64,000 nt of DNA from Diadema setosum (Eukaryota; Echinodermata; Echinoidea; Diadematoida; Diadematidae). The position numbers and the translations under genes were made by a program. Shown in pieces: positions 47,601-59,368 of this stretch (the first letter of the stretch is position 1; every line of letters begins with the position of its first letter). Where the stretch lies: positions 29,224,682-29,288,681 of the forward strand of contig NC_092685.1 in assembly GCF_964275005.1 (NCBI RefSeq), in the 5' to 3' direction. The notes beneath the pieces are model-generated. The model did not search any database. It saw only the letters and a list, made by a program, of their open reading frames with translations, and was not told the DNA's origin.

Positions 47601-50600
47601 TGTTGAATATGAACACAGAAAAAATGGACTGGTGGGTTTGCTTAAGCTGAGTGACCACGTTACAGGACATGTGGACCATACAATGTTAGAAGAAACCCTG
47701 AACACAAACTCTTTACACAAACCTGCATTTGTACAGGCTGGTCTGTTAAAGACAACAACAGGAAAATGCACTTTTTTTCCAAGTTTTTGGAGCATTATCG
47801 TGAAAAAAAAAAAAACCCACTGAGGCCCGAATTCACGAAGGTGGTACAAATGAAACCATGATCTAAACCAAGGACAAAAACCATGGAGCGCCAAGTGTCA
47901 CACGGAATATTTCGTTACGAAATTTGTCATTTCGTCGACAAAATGACTATTTCGTTAACGAAATTATCATTTCGTGGACGAAATGTTCATTTAGTTACAA
48001 AATGTTGTCATTTCTTTACAAAATAATCATTTCATCGACGAAATTACTGATTTCGTAGCGAAATATCCCATGCGACACTTGGCATTCCATGGTTTTTGTC
48101 CATGGTTTAAACCATGGTTTCATTTGTACCACCTTCGTGAATTCGGGCCTGAATGTCTCATTGAATGGTTGAGATCTTTCAATGAAAGTGATCCAATCGA
48201 CATGGCATCCTGCGTGATGCACAGCAGGTTTATGTTTAGGGTTTTTTCTGACCTTTTAGGGTCCATAACCTTTAACGTGGCCACATTGTCGATATCTCAC
48301 GATCAAGTGGCCACTTCCACAAAGGCTAACCCATTATCCCTTTTCTCTCTTCATATTCAAGACATAGTTTATCGCTGAGAGTTGTGTTGAATATGAACAG
48401 AGAAAATGGACTGTGTGTGTTGAGCATTGTGGGAATGATCAAGTTATCGGACAGGTGGCCATGTTATGGACCATCATGAACGTTAGAAGACTTCCTAAAT
48501 ACAAACCTGGTCTATTTATTTGACCACTTTCATTGACAGACTTCATCTATTCAGGGACACATTGATTGTTCCTTCGTGATGACACTCAAACTTGGAAAAA
48601 GTGCAATTTGTCATGATGTGCTCAGTCACGCATAACATTTGTCAATACAATTATGGAAAAACGAAGAGTTTTTCTTTCTTCACAACCAAACAAACATTGG
48701 GCCCTCCAAAGCTGACAATTATGAAATATTAGCCCGTCAAAGTGGGTTTACCTTTTTTGATACGCACAGAAGTGAAGTATGAATTAAACTTCATAAATGT
48801 AGCAATTAATTACATTTCGCCTATATATCTCGCTCCACACAACAGCACGTGAAACACGACGGAAGATTTATGACCAGACGCTACATGACGATTGAACGAT
48901 TTCTTTCTTTAGTGAGTTAGTTAGTTAGTTAGTTAGTTACAGTACAACGGATTTTAGACACAATTCCACCAGTTGAATAAACTCACTGTGAATTCAACTC
49001 AAACTAAGATGATAAATTCATGCTTACTAATTTACAGATGATAGACTATACCTAACTCTATTGTGACTTTTTTGTTCTTTCCTATATCACATGCATGATA
49101 TTAGGCAGCGAAAGCGTATGGACAATACTAATAGTTAAAAAATGAGAACATCACTAGTCCACGCTTATTATATTACATGCTCTTTGCAAATGATACATTT
49201 TTTTCCCACTCCCATAAAACATTTGAAAGTCTTACCACGCCGGTACCACACTAAATTCATTAGATTATCATTTGGAAAATTCGAGAATTGTCTTAGCACA
49301 AACATTTTTAAAACAGCATGACGGCCCCGGTGTCTGAAATCTTGTACCCGACAACTTTAAACAAACTAAATCTATTCACTCTTTCAAATTTAAAGACAGT
49401 TAAAGGATATGCTACATGTATAACGTCTGATTATCAGAGCATGTGAGACCTATAGCTCCGGATGATTTTTACACTTTGACGATTGCACAACTATAAATTG
49501 ATCATTTGAACAATATTATAAATTTGTTTCAGAGTTTATAGTGATTGTGATGAGGAATAAAAATGTTATCAAAGTTTATAACACAAATCACAATGAATAA
49601 GGATAATGACATGGCAGCTTCATCATGAAAACGAACGAGCGGGGGCTCAGAATTAAAAACATAAAAGCATGTATATGGAATTCCACACAGCTGGGTGAAC
49701 GTGTTAACTCCAGTGGTATATCGGAGTTACAGCTCTACATATCAGAAATAAGTGATCCTCCTATAGATATGTCATCATACCGTAATTTGTTTGGGGGCTT
49801 CTTGGAATATTGGTTTCTCTAGCTGCTCAAGCTAGGGACCACAGAACTCCACAAATCACAAGTCATGGAACTGTATAAATTTATGTACTACATGATCTGA
49901 ATTAATCGTCCGGACATCCCCTTTAACTATGCGTTTATTCATCTGTTTCTCCTCCTCTGTTGACTTCTGTCATTCAAGATTAAAGGGCCCCCGAACTGAA
50001 CGTACACAACAAAGTTTTGAGCATAATAAAAGACGCAGTCACCATCAGTAGGCCTATATTGTAGGTCCTATCACATCAGTTTATATCACATACGCACAAC
50101 TCATCATCATTAGCCGTGTCAACTGCGATCTCCCTCCCTCTCTCTTTCTAATATATCAATGAACATAATTACTGCATTATGAACAGTCATGTGTATAAAT
50201 ATACATTTGCTTCTCATTCATCTCACACCTATATAGGCCCGGCCTACTGCATATAGGCCTATACCTGCAACGCTTCGCGGCTGCATAGGCTGCTCAATAT
50301 TCCAACGCAACTCAATTACTGATAACGTCAACATATTACGGTGATGCTGATGATTATGTATCCCGACAATTTGATAAATTTGTATACGTCAGTCAGTCAC
50401 CCGCACAATAAAACAAAGCATAACCGAAAGAGAAAGGGAATTGATCTGTGCGTTTTATATCCGCAGCCATAGGCCCTATGTATGTATGGAAGTATAAAAA
50501 CCATGCTATGAGTATGTACTATATCTCTCATCAATTCACTCACTGGGACGTACGCGGCGAGTACATTTTATGTGAGGGAGGGGTTCGGTACGTTGTGTTT

Positions 50601-50738
50601 ACACGTATGTATCGATACATAGGCCAACTCGTACATTGCTTGCAACTCACTTGTGTCTGCTTCAGCACTATTGACATCAACGGAGAGGGAAATAATTCCA
50701 TACACGAATACATGCGTTAACAGGCATTCAGTGACCAT
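38297..50738 (-). CDS. SRCR receptor gene B (six SRCR domains), tandem paralogue of gene A
   Basis: The model joins 50738-50651, 45805-45485, 44553-44212, 43623-43312, 41677-41354, 40894-40565, 39824-39694, 39517-39262 and 38628-38297. The total is 2,436 nt, or 811 residues plus stop, without internal stops. Exon lengths equal those of gene A except exon 1 (one codon shorter) and the last exon (four codons longer). All splice phases match. The predicted product is again a secretory-pathway, single-pass receptor with a PPxY tail. Intron 1 is about 4.85 kb and lacks the large transposon of gene A. Protein differences from gene A cluster in SRCR5 and SRCR6, which suggests different ligand surfaces. 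Expression cannot be judged from sequence. Confidence 0.85.
39262..39517 (-). CDS. Gene B exon 8: SRCR domain 6, C-terminal half
   Basis: It is a 256-nt exon beginning [20 protein letters not shown] and ending with linker PHLHSGSG. The stretch around [14 protein letters not shown] differs from gene A (WFDDPFCLLDSQDS), a second local cluster of replacements. Confidence 0.82.
39694..39824 (-). CDS. Gene B exon 7: SRCR domain 6, N-terminal half
   Basis: It is a 131-nt exon, phase 1 to phase 0, encoding [20 protein letters not shown] and [10 protein letters not shown]. The donor is gtaagt after 39694. Confidence 0.8.
40565..40894 (-). CDS. Gene B exon 6: SRCR domain 5, divergent and four-cysteine
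   Basis: It has the same 330-nt exon and the same missing cysteine pair as gene A, so the loss predates the duplication. The central stretch ([20 protein letters not shown] and [12 protein letters not shown]) differs strongly from gene A, while both ends of the exon are nearly unchanged. The donor is gtaatc. Confidence 0.85.
41354..41677 (-). CDS. Gene B exon 5: SRCR domain 4
   Basis: It is a six-cysteine SRCR domain with [20 protein letters not shown]. The donor is gtaaat after 41354, and the terminal residues PPNG replace PPKG of gene A. Confidence 0.88.
42140..43090 (+). mobile_element. Old LINE ORF2 C-terminal fragment in the matching gene B intron
   Basis: It is the orthologous relic of the 8.6-9.5 kb fragment, with [21 protein letters not shown] and [18 protein letters not shown], then (CCAA)n and (CA)n. 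Frames are broken. Confidence 0.7.
43312..43623 (-). CDS. Gene B exon 4: SRCR domain 3
   Basis: It is a six-cysteine SRCR domain, almost identical to gene A. The visible replacements are in LQCNGSETS, where A has LLCNGSEAS. The acceptor is ttcag before 43623 and the donor is gtaagt after 43312. Confidence 0.9.
44212..44553 (-). CDS. Gene B exon 3: SRCR domain 2
   Basis: It is a six-cysteine SRCR domain with [18 protein letters not shown] and [10 protein letters not shown]. It has the same 342-nt length as in gene A. The donor is gtgagc after 44212. Confidence 0.9.
45485..45805 (-). CDS. Gene B exon 2: SRCR domain 1
   Basis: It is a six-cysteine SRCR domain in a single exon, with [22 protein letters not shown] and [10 protein letters not shown]. 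The acceptor is ttacag before 45805 and the donor is gtaagt after 45485. Confidence 0.9.
46080..46720 (+). repeat. Diverged tandem repeat of intron 1 (gene B), uninterrupted
   Basis: Four or so diverged units share CATAGCTCAAAGCTTTGG- and TTTGACCTTATCGG-type phrases. The array contains the empty insertion site (ATGT, 46448-46451) of the large transposon. Confidence 0.6.
46976..47291. mobile_element. 316-bp inverted-repeat element (MITE), copy 1
   Basis: Both ends read inward GGCCCGAATTCACGAAGGTG, and the inverted ends extend past an AACCATGGTTT palindrome. ATT flanks each side (46973-46975, 47292-47294). It interrupts a stretch that is continuous in copy A near 20,893. The interior is a run of short TTTCGT/ACGAAA words. 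The 3-bp target duplication fits Harbinger- or CACTA-like families; the class is unassigned. Confidence 0.8.
47824..48149. mobile_element. 326-bp inverted-repeat element (MITE), copy 2
   Basis: It belongs to the same family as the element 0.5 kb upstream. TGA flanks each side (47821-47823, 48150-48152), and copy A has the uninterrupted sequence near 21,415. Both copies arrived in intron 1 of gene B after the segmental duplication. Confidence 0.8.
50651..50738 (-). CDS. Gene B exon 1: signal peptide
   Basis: It encodes [20 protein letters not shown] and a short polar stretch, ending in phase 1 at a gtgagt donor. ATG at 50738 is the start conserved across all three gene copies. Confidence 0.75.
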
Positions 50739-51171
50739 GCTTAACTCCTTGTATATCCTCATCTTGCATGTAGTGGCAAACGAGAGAACCGCAGTGAGTG
50801 GAGAAATCGAATCACTCACCGGCGGAAAAAAGTCGTGTTGTATTCTCTCCTGCGCATGTATACTAAATCCTTGCAGCGTGCGAACCAGATATGATGTCAG
50901 GTTGTGTGTTGTATGAATCCACTAGCTTCCCGCCGTGCAGTGAAAGCTAAATCTAGTACAGCACCTCCCACCAAGGAGCTTCAAACACACGAACCTATAC
51001 GTATGCCCGCTTCTTCAGATAGTAATCATGTATCAGTTCGTCATGACCAGAAATGCATTTTAAGAGGGTATGTCATTGTCATGACAATTGTTATGATGAG
51101 TGGTCAGGATTTATCCTGCTCGTCATACACTTTTACGCAGACGACATTCATCACGTTTATGTCGTCAGTGC

Positions 51172-51181
51172 TATTTTTATA
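51172..51181 (-). promoter_or_regulatory. Candidate TATA box of gene B
   Basis: TATAAAAATA on the minus strand lies 434 bp upstream of the start ATG, with the same surrounding block as gene A. No counterpart is visible upstream of the plus-strand copy, whose homology to this region stops near 54,150. Confidence 0.45.
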
Positions 51182-51784
51182 GTCGTCGGTTCCGTTTGCC
51201 GCTGAGTAGGGAAAGGGCCTAATGATCGGAGAAAGAGGGACAAGGCTGCCCGTGGCCGATATAGCGGGTTGAGTAAAACAACTGTTTTTGATTCACTGCA
51301 GCTGGGCAGAAACTGCCCATTTTTGCTCTGAAGTGGAAACATGAAAAATAAAAAAATGTGTGAATTGTTCTTTGTTAGTTTATTATAGTCCATTTCGTAT
51401 TAAAGATGCACCGTGGGAATTATTATGCAGACACATTATTCGTATGAATCAAAGAAAATTACAAAATCGTTGGTTTGTCCATTTCAGATTGATTCATACT
51501 ATATTGAAATTCCCTGACCTATCAACATACTGAAATCACTGAGAAAAATAAAATACCTGTGTAGGCTTATAATAATACTACTTTTTCCATATGACGAAAA
51601 TGAGTAATAATAATAGTAAAAAAAAAAAAAAAAGGTTTATACGTATGCGCTGGAAGTAGTGCAGTCTCAAAACATTCATGAAGAATAAGAATTACACCTG
51701 TGATCGAGGGCCATTCACAACCATGATAACTCCATATTTTAATCTTTCAACAAATTACTGCTAGTTTATTTTTATCCATTATTT

Positions 51785-52850
51785 TCAATTCAATTCAAAT
51801 CAAAATGATTTTATTTCCATATAAAGTAAAGTAAAATTATACATAACGCTTTGCATACATGAGTGCATAACATCAAAAGGAACTTTGAGTCACGTAATTT
51901 TCAACAAAACATGAATACAATTATTATAATGATATCAACTCTGGTTTGGATAAATAAGCTAGTATAAGCAATACAATCTTAATTCATAACTTTACATGGA
52001 AAAGAGGAATTCACAAGAAAAGCAAAGCTAATAAAATTTGTGAATTACTCCAGAATGTGAAGCCATCTCAAGGTCCGTCAAGGGCCCAATGTATAAAATG
52101 TTGATATCCTGATGTCAGAGTCAGAAAATAGAAATAGAAAAAGACTAAGACAAGGACAAGAACAAAAGCAGGGACGGAACAGACAGAAAATAAAACTAAA
52201 GATAGTCAAGATAAAGAAAGGAAGGGAAACAAAACAAGACAATATGTACATTCAGTTATATGGAAAGGTCACCAAGGCATGAGGAAGAACTTCAACTTCT
52301 ATACAAATTTGGCTTAAAACACAAACTCTTATAGGGCTTGAGCCATAATGAAAGGAAACAAACACTATAGTTTATATTATGCCAATGTTATAATATTGTT
52401 AACTGGAATTGGAACGAAAGAGACGCAAAATCTGACTATGTTTGTCAGTTTCAATTGATTTCATTTGATTTGATTTCATTTCACATAAAATCATACAGTG
52501 TTGTGTATAAAACATCCATCCATGACAGTGTAAAGTAACACATAAATTATAAGTTAAGTTCAGTATATGCAAATGACATTTACATAGCACAAAGTTAATT
52601 GAAATCATTTTAAAGGGTACATTCATGACGGATGAATGAAATTGTGTGTGGAGGGAACCTACAGTTATAGGAGCAGATGCTTGTGGGAGTAGGTTCCCCG
52701 AAAAAAAAAAAATCAAACACAGGCTGTTACACTCACACACAAACACCAGGGAGGTGCCCTCCCTGCAAACACACTGCACGCACGCAGGTGCACCTGGACA
52801 CCTGGGCAGGTACAATGGCAAATGGCAACCATTACTCTCGGTACAAATGA
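51785..52850 (-). mobile_element. Probable LINE or SINE 3' tails, copy B only
   Basis: This block is absent from copy A near 30,290-30,400. Minus-strand tails such as GGAAATAAAATCATTTTGAT followed by TTGAAT repeats occur at the low-coordinate end, and a similar tail lies near 52,441-52,500. I see no recognisable protein domain. Classification is tentative. Confidence 0.4.
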
Positions 52851-53102
52851 CTATTTTGTACAATGTATTTTTGTACAGAATAAAAGGAAAAGTCACCACC
52901 AATATTTGGTTGAAATTACCGCGGTAAAGGGCGCAGGAATGAATAAGAGTGACTACGAGAATGTTTTCAAAATTTATAACAAATTGCAATGAACAATGGT
53001 GATGGCATGGCAGCCTCACCATGAAATTGGAACTAAAAACACTCAAAATCTGATTGATATGTTTATCAGCTGGTTACAATAACAACCAGAACTATCGAGC
53101 AT

Positions 53103-53395
53103 GACTATAACTTGATTTTGATTTTATTTTTTAGTTTCTTTTTTTTTCATACAGAGATTAAATACAAAGTCAATTGAACCATGGACCTATAGGTCCATGA
53201 TTGAACGAACTATTTATTGAGAGCAGTATATTATTTGAATCTGACAGTTAAAATAAATGAATGATTAATTCAAATATCCAACACTTTCTCTGACGTGATG
53301 CAAAATGAAAACAAACGAACTATCGTATTTATGCAAACATAAGTTACAGTGGTATTCATTGTTTAAAGACAAAATTAGGCAAATCTTGATATACA
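53103..53395 (-). mobile_element. Short copy-B-specific insertion with LINE-like tail
   Basis: About 290 bp replaces the gene-A-side sequence near 30,640-30,720. The minus strand ends in AAATAAAATCAAAATCAA. I see no coding content and the family is unknown. Confidence 0.35.
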
Positions 53396-54444
53396 GAAAT
53401 TCAGGAGACCATCGTCATAAGCAAACGCAAATGAAAATATGGTAGGGGGACAATGTGCACCTCCTTGCGTGTCATCACGGAGGTGAGAGGTTACACCTCC
53501 CTGGTGTCATAGGGTCTGTACTGCTTTGACGAGCGGCCATTAAAGGCCAGAGACCTCAGGATGATTTTCAGACTTTAGAATTTTGAACAACTATACTTAT
53601 TACAGAGTTTCAGAATTTTTAATGATTGGGATGAGGAATAAGAATGTTTTAAACATTTATAACAAAGTGCAATATGACCATTATGATGATGACATGGCAG
53701 CCTAACCATAAGAATGCGTGAGTTGGAGCTCAAGGAAGCAGGACAAAAGACGAAGGCATGCATAGGCCCTATTCTTCGCAGGTCACTGGTAATTTACTCC
53801 TTGGAATAACACTGCTGCATTTCTGGAGTAGGGCGAGGATCCGATATAGGTCAACAGCATTGCTCAGTGTAATTTGTTTAAGATTTTTCAGAGTATTGCT
53901 TCCCTGCTCAAGAATCACAATTCACGAATTTCACAATTCTATACATGGAGCTGTCGATTTATGTAGGCCTGCTACATGATGTGAAATTATGAAAAGTTGT
54001 CTGGAATATATGTCACTTTAATTTTAATTGACCACCCATCGTAACAACATTATACCGGGTATCACAATAGCAGTACCCTCTCTGAGCCCATTGAATATAA
54101 TTTCTGGTCGTGACGAACTGAGTGAAGAAACGGAAGTTTGTGTTGGAACAAGGAGCTTGAAGCTCCTTGGTTGGAAGTATAGATTTCACTATCACTGTCT
54201 CATTTCTCTTCATACATTTGTACATGCATCCTGGCATTGCAACGAGGGACGGGTACAGTTCTATGAGTAATAGAGTTCGCACGCTGCACGGATTTAGTGT
54301 GACGTGAGTCAGAGATGAGACAGAAAACGCTACTAACTACTACCACACTCATATAGCTGTCCTCCGGTAAGTGACTCGATTACTACAGTGCTTTGCCTGA
54401 TTGCCATCAGAATTGTAACACAAAGGATACAAGGAGTCGAGCAT

Positions 54445-54530
54445 GGTCACTAATCGTCTATTAACGTGTATATTCGTGTGTGGAATTATTTCCCTCTCCA
54501 CTGATGGCAGCAGCGCTAAAACAGAAACGT
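54445..54530 (+). pseudogene. Signal peptide exon of the plus-strand SRCR copy, frameshifted
   Basis: It starts MVTNRLLTCIFV like the other two signal exons. It then lacks two bases at the place where gene A reads GTGTGTGGA and this copy reads GTGTGGA. The donor gtaagt after 54530 is intact. This is a host gene, so the change is reported plainly. Confidence 0.7.
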
Positions 54531-55002
54531 GTAAGTTGCACGTAATGTACGAGCATGTATAGATAGTACAGTGTATACCCAACGTACCGTGCCCCTCCCT
54601 CGTCGTATTGTATGCTTGCCGTCCCAGATGAGGGCATGGCCCATGGGAGAGTTGTAATGGGATGGATTTTATACTTCCGTACATAGGGTCTACCTTTGCT
54701 CTGTTAAGCAAAGCAATGAACATAACAATTCCTTTCTCCTTCGTTTATTTCGTGTGTATGACGAGTGAAAATTCAATATTTGGTAATCATCACCATTACG
54801 GTTTTGATAGTGGGGATTTGAGTTGTGACCGTAACTAGCAAACCGAACCGCGGCGCATCTCAGGTGTGTACAACGTAGGTCCCTGTGTGTTTGGTGAATG
54901 AAAGGTATACAGTAAATGTATGCAAATATCATTGTGGCTTTGTACATAATGCATTGATAGACCATTGTGTGTGTATTACCTTGTATATTGTATCATATGT
55001 TC

Positions 55003-55219
55003 TATTATATTATATTATATTATATTATATTATATTATATTATATTATATCATATCATATTATATCATATTACATTACATTATATTATATTATATCATAT
55101 TATATCATATTTTATCATATTACATTACATTACATTATATCATATCATATCATATCATATCATATCATATTATATCATTTTATATTATATTATATTATAT
55201 TATATTATATTATATCATT
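55003..55219 (+). repeat. (ATATT)n pentanucleotide array with CATAT and CATTA variants
   Basis: About 43 five-base units in higher-order blocks (ATATT, ATATC, ACATT). (GA)n follows at about 55,225-55,246. It lies in the first intron of the plus-strand SRCR copy and produces spurious long open frames. Confidence 0.9.
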
Positions 55220-55480
55220 ACACAGAGAGAGAGAGAGAGAGAGAGATACAATTCTTTCATTTGAAACTACATAGTCAACACATTATGAGTTGTGTGTAGG
55301 GCTACTACATTTATAGTTCCAGTAGTTTGTGAAAGAAGCTAATTTGTCTTTTATTGTACTAGTATTTAGTGCATAATATAATGTGCAAGTGCATGCATAC
55401 ATCACGTGTCTCTATACGTGGCTTGGTGGCTTTGGGTAGTATATTCATATATCACTCATATATGGAACCGTGCATCTATG

Positions 55481-55482
<2 letters not shown>

Positions 55483-55530
<48 letters not shown>
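55483..55530 (+). repeat. (AT)n microsatellite
   Basis: A 48-bp AT tract in the first intron of the plus-strand SRCR copy. A (CCTT)n tract lies further on at about 56,172-56,208. Confidence 0.9.
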
Positions 55531-55533
<3 letters not shown>

Positions 55534-58364
55534 AGAAGATAAGAACATATATGTATATGTTTATATAATATATACATTTATATAATATCTACAGAGGGAT
55601 TGGTACACTATAATACCTGCTGACATCACAATTAGTCGCCATATAATCTAAATACACACTGGACAAACAAACCTCATCTTCGTGCGGATTTATGTATACA
55701 TTAGATAATTAGATCGAAATAAGTGTGAGTCAATGTAATCATGACGGATAAACAAGTACATAGATACAGTGAAACCTTCTATGACTATTATTTCTTGGAA
55801 TCATGGCCATCATGTAGTGCGGGAGCTGCAATGCTTTCTCGTTTACAAACATGTAGTAAGTAGGCCTAAATACTGGACTGTTCTTTTGCACGAGTATATA
55901 ACAATGTTTCTCAATGTGATGTATTCCAATGCGACTGTATAATCGGCTCTATGAATAGGGTAAACCAGTTTCTTTATTTGTCGCTCCTTCATGGAAAAGT
56001 TTTTACAGTCCTGCATCTGCAATGCAGTTTTGGTTGGTTTTAGATACAGCATTTCAACTGAATTTTCATCTTACTTGTATTATTTTTTGAATCAGTTATC
56101 TTGTTCGTGCCAGGGCTACAGCTTAGGACTCCTGCCATTGCCTGCTACTTCTCAAGTAATCTTTTCTTCCGTCCTTCCTTCCTTCCTTCCTTCCTTCCTT
56201 CCTTCCTTGCTTCCTCTTTTACCTCCCCTTCTTTATCCCTCTAATCTGCCCCTTCCCACTGTTTCTTGTTGTTTGTCCTGTGTCTTTGCTCACTGCGAGC
56301 GTTTTGTGCCTGCATGTGTGTTTCCTTTCCTTTATATTTTTTTTCTGCATTGCAAGTTCAATAATGATTTATATTCAGTAGCTCACATTTCTACAAGCTT
56401 GTGTTTTACATGGGCCTCTCTTTTCCAATAATACAATTATTTTGAATAATGCACCATTGTTGTAATACATTTTGTACATTGAACTTTTTTTTTCTCTCTC
56501 TCTACTTAAACTTGTATCAAAACGAAAATGTGTTATTGGAAATAAAATCGCATTTGAATGATTGATAGTTACTTTAATTTGAAGCTATCGTAAAGAATTG
56601 ATTGAAGTATTCTATCCTTTTTCAAGATTTCTTTTTTTTTTTTCAAAATGAAATCTGTCCTGTAATGATGATTCATTGATTTGTGGTGGGATGGCACAAT
56701 GCTTTAAAATGCAAACTCTAGTACAATTAGGTGCTGGCTTTCGTGAATGACATTTGAATAAAGTCAAATCTGATATTACTTCCTACAGCAGCATTCACTT
56801 GTATGCCAAAGGTGATTAGATGATGAGTAGATGAAATGTGAGATTTCTCTGATATCTAATGTGTCATAGCTGACCAACGATAGTCCTGGTTCACCGAACA
56901 CAATTGAACCGTTCAAGTTGTTTGAACCAGAAGTAGATCGTTCTACTTACGTGCAGTGACCCCGATTAATGAAATAGTTATGAAAACTGTGAACATTAGT
57001 TAATTCTAAACCTATCAGCATCGCAATTTAAACAAATGATGGTTTTAAATATTTCTTCAAAAACACTTCTTGGGTTTTTCAAATAATAATCGGGTGAACG
57101 GCGAGTTGACCTAAATCACAGTTATAATGATTCAGGTGAGAATGAATATTGGATTTAGGAATTAAAAAGTCATGGAAAGCCGTAGAAATTTGATTGAACG
57201 TGATTTTGTATATGAAGATGGCTGTCTGAAAAAAAAATGTGAATAACATCAATTTTTAATGTGTTTAATTGAGAAAACAATACATGGGTGAGAGGGAGAT
57301 AAGTAGTAATCTAAAGTTCGCAATCACAACCGCACTGCTCGTTTTAGGAAAATTATATTGAGTCTGTTTAAATTGAACCACAATTTCCCCACACCTAATG
57401 ATTCAGTCAATCTTTTTCCTACAACTGATTGTCCGTGAACACAAATGTATTGGTGAAGTTCAATTATATTAAACACAAATACAGTAATTAGAGTTATAGA
57501 GTTTAATATTTGACTTAATTTTTAATGAATTCTTACAAAACTTGTCTTAGAATGTTAATGAATGATTTTTTTTAAAACAATCAAACCACTATGATATCAC
57601 TTCAGATATCTCTAAATTTAGTGTGGTGATTAGAGTATCAAATATTTTATGGGAACAAAAATATTTGTATCGTCTGAAAAGAGCATGCCAAAGAAGTGTG
57701 AACTAATTAGCGAGGTTTTCACTTTCAGATATTATCATCTAAATTCTACTCTGTCGCTGCCTAATATTATGCATGTGGTACAGGAAACAGCAATTCTGTC
57801 TCGATTCATTGATGTTGATTATTTCATTTATGGATTATAATGCTTCAGATAATTACCTTATTTTGAGTTTCATTGTCAATAAACTTATTCAGCTGGCGGA
57901 ATTATGCCTCAAAATTTCGTTGTTACTGAGATAAATATATAATTCTACTCTGTGATTTTCTCGCCTGTGAACGCACACTTCGAATGACGTAGAATGTGTA
58001 TATGTGTTTTTTGTAAAATAATGATTTATCATTCTATTCATATCAAACTCACCAAATTTATAATTCCATTTTCATTCTCATTTAGGGACCCGAGCTATGC
58101 ACACTGTGATAACAATTTAAGGCAGATTTTAGTTACCTTTGTAATGATAGTTATTCCGTCGCCAGCAAAATCACGACAGTATAATTTTTATTTTCTCTTT
58201 TTGACCAGAAACCTTTATTCATCAGCTATAAAATCGATTACAAACAGGAACTTTATGAACCAGTTTATAATGTGCAGTATTTCAAGCATTCGGTTAATCG
58301 GTAACATGATACAAAGTTTAGATTTCTCTGAATGTTTACTTTGAATGTTTGTCATCGATTGCAG

Positions 58365-58685
58365 TTCCCTGGTCAGTTCGACTCGTCAACGGCAGCGTTG
58401 ACTCTGAGGGTCGTGTTGAGGTCTTCCTTGACAATACTTGGGGCGCGATATGTGACAACCTTTGGGGACCCGAGGATGCCGAGGTCGTCTGCAAACAACT
58501 CGGCTACGTCGGGGCTGACCTGGCTCTGGTAGCTTCGCCATTTGGGCGAGGAAATAGCTCCGTACTCCTGGATAAAGTGCAATGCAGTGGTCTTGAATCA
58601 AACATATCGACCTGTCAGCATGCCCGTTTAGGTGTCAAGAGTTGCCCCGAATCCAAAACTGCAGGCGTTACGTGCACATCAGTAG
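58365..58685 (+). CDS. SRCR domain 1 exon of the plus-strand copy, intact
   Basis: It is 321 nt, phase 1-1, the same length as SRCR1 in genes A and B. Landmarks are [25 protein letters not shown] and [12 protein letters not shown], and six cysteines are present. The acceptor gcag and donor gtaagt are both good. It is open despite the damaged leader exon, so either the decay is recent or another start is used. Confidence 0.8.
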
Positions 58686-59368
58686 GTAAGTGCGGTACAC
58701 TTGTTCGTACGTCGTCGCCCGTACGGAATTACAAGATAAAATGGGTCTAAGATGAATTAAGTGTTCACTCTCTTCCTTCGTTGCACTTTTCTTGTTTAGT
58801 TACAGAGGTATTATCTCAATTTGGCTATTGCCATGTTATCATACCAACACTGTAAACTATACCTACAAATAAAACAGAATTATGACTGAAATTGACAGCA
58901 GATGAAACATCTGTTATAATGTATACAAAATGATGATTAAGGAAATCTTGTCTCTAAAAAGGTAACCTATACAAGGCCGAAATAATGCCATTCTGCAATG
59001 TGATAACTGACTTCATAACGTGACGTGAGCTGATATTCGACTATTCCAGTGAAAGACAATAGGTTAAAATATGATAATTCAGGTTCATCCATTCCCTCTA
59101 AGACAGATGTACTTGAGAGTAAAAGGAATAACATAGTCCAGGATACCTAAGTGATTGTTATATCGGCAGAGATTGTACGATTTGACAGAATAAGATACTG
59201 AGTGTACCTTGTATATCGCTCTTCGAGATTCTCTTGTGGAATATAAATGTATGTATTTTTTCAATTTTCTCGAAAGCCAGTATAGTTATTCTTGATGAAA
59301 CCTTGACCACTCAAGGCTATTCAGTTGATCCCGTTCTTTAGCTACATCTCATTTAGCAAGGAAATTAA

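Larger units (their letters stand above)
54531..58364. other. First intron of the plus-strand SRCR copy
   Basis: It is AT-rich DNA with the pentanucleotide array, (GA)n, (AT)n and (CCTT)n tracts and no supportable exon. The region 56,500-58,300 looks unique within the window. Confidence 0.45.
54445..58685 (+). pseudogene. Plus-strand SRCR gene copy, divergent from gene B, probably decayed
   Basis: Two exons homologous to exons 1 and 2 of genes A and B lie here in opposite orientation: 54445-54530 and 58365-58685. The first is 86 nt instead of 88. The conserved ATG runs into a stop within 20 codons, and the frame that would match the phase-1 donor has a TAA and no ATG. The second exon is open and complete. 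The following intron keeps homology to the gene A intron (58686 to about 59368) and is then interrupted by two mobile elements. Exons 3-9, if they exist, lie beyond the window. Expression from another start cannot be excluded. Confidence 0.7.

Noticed and set aside
54885-55299. Three overlapping open frames of 99-129 codons
   Set aside because: They are created by the ATATT pentanucleotide array, which lacks stops in several frames. There is no protein-like composition.
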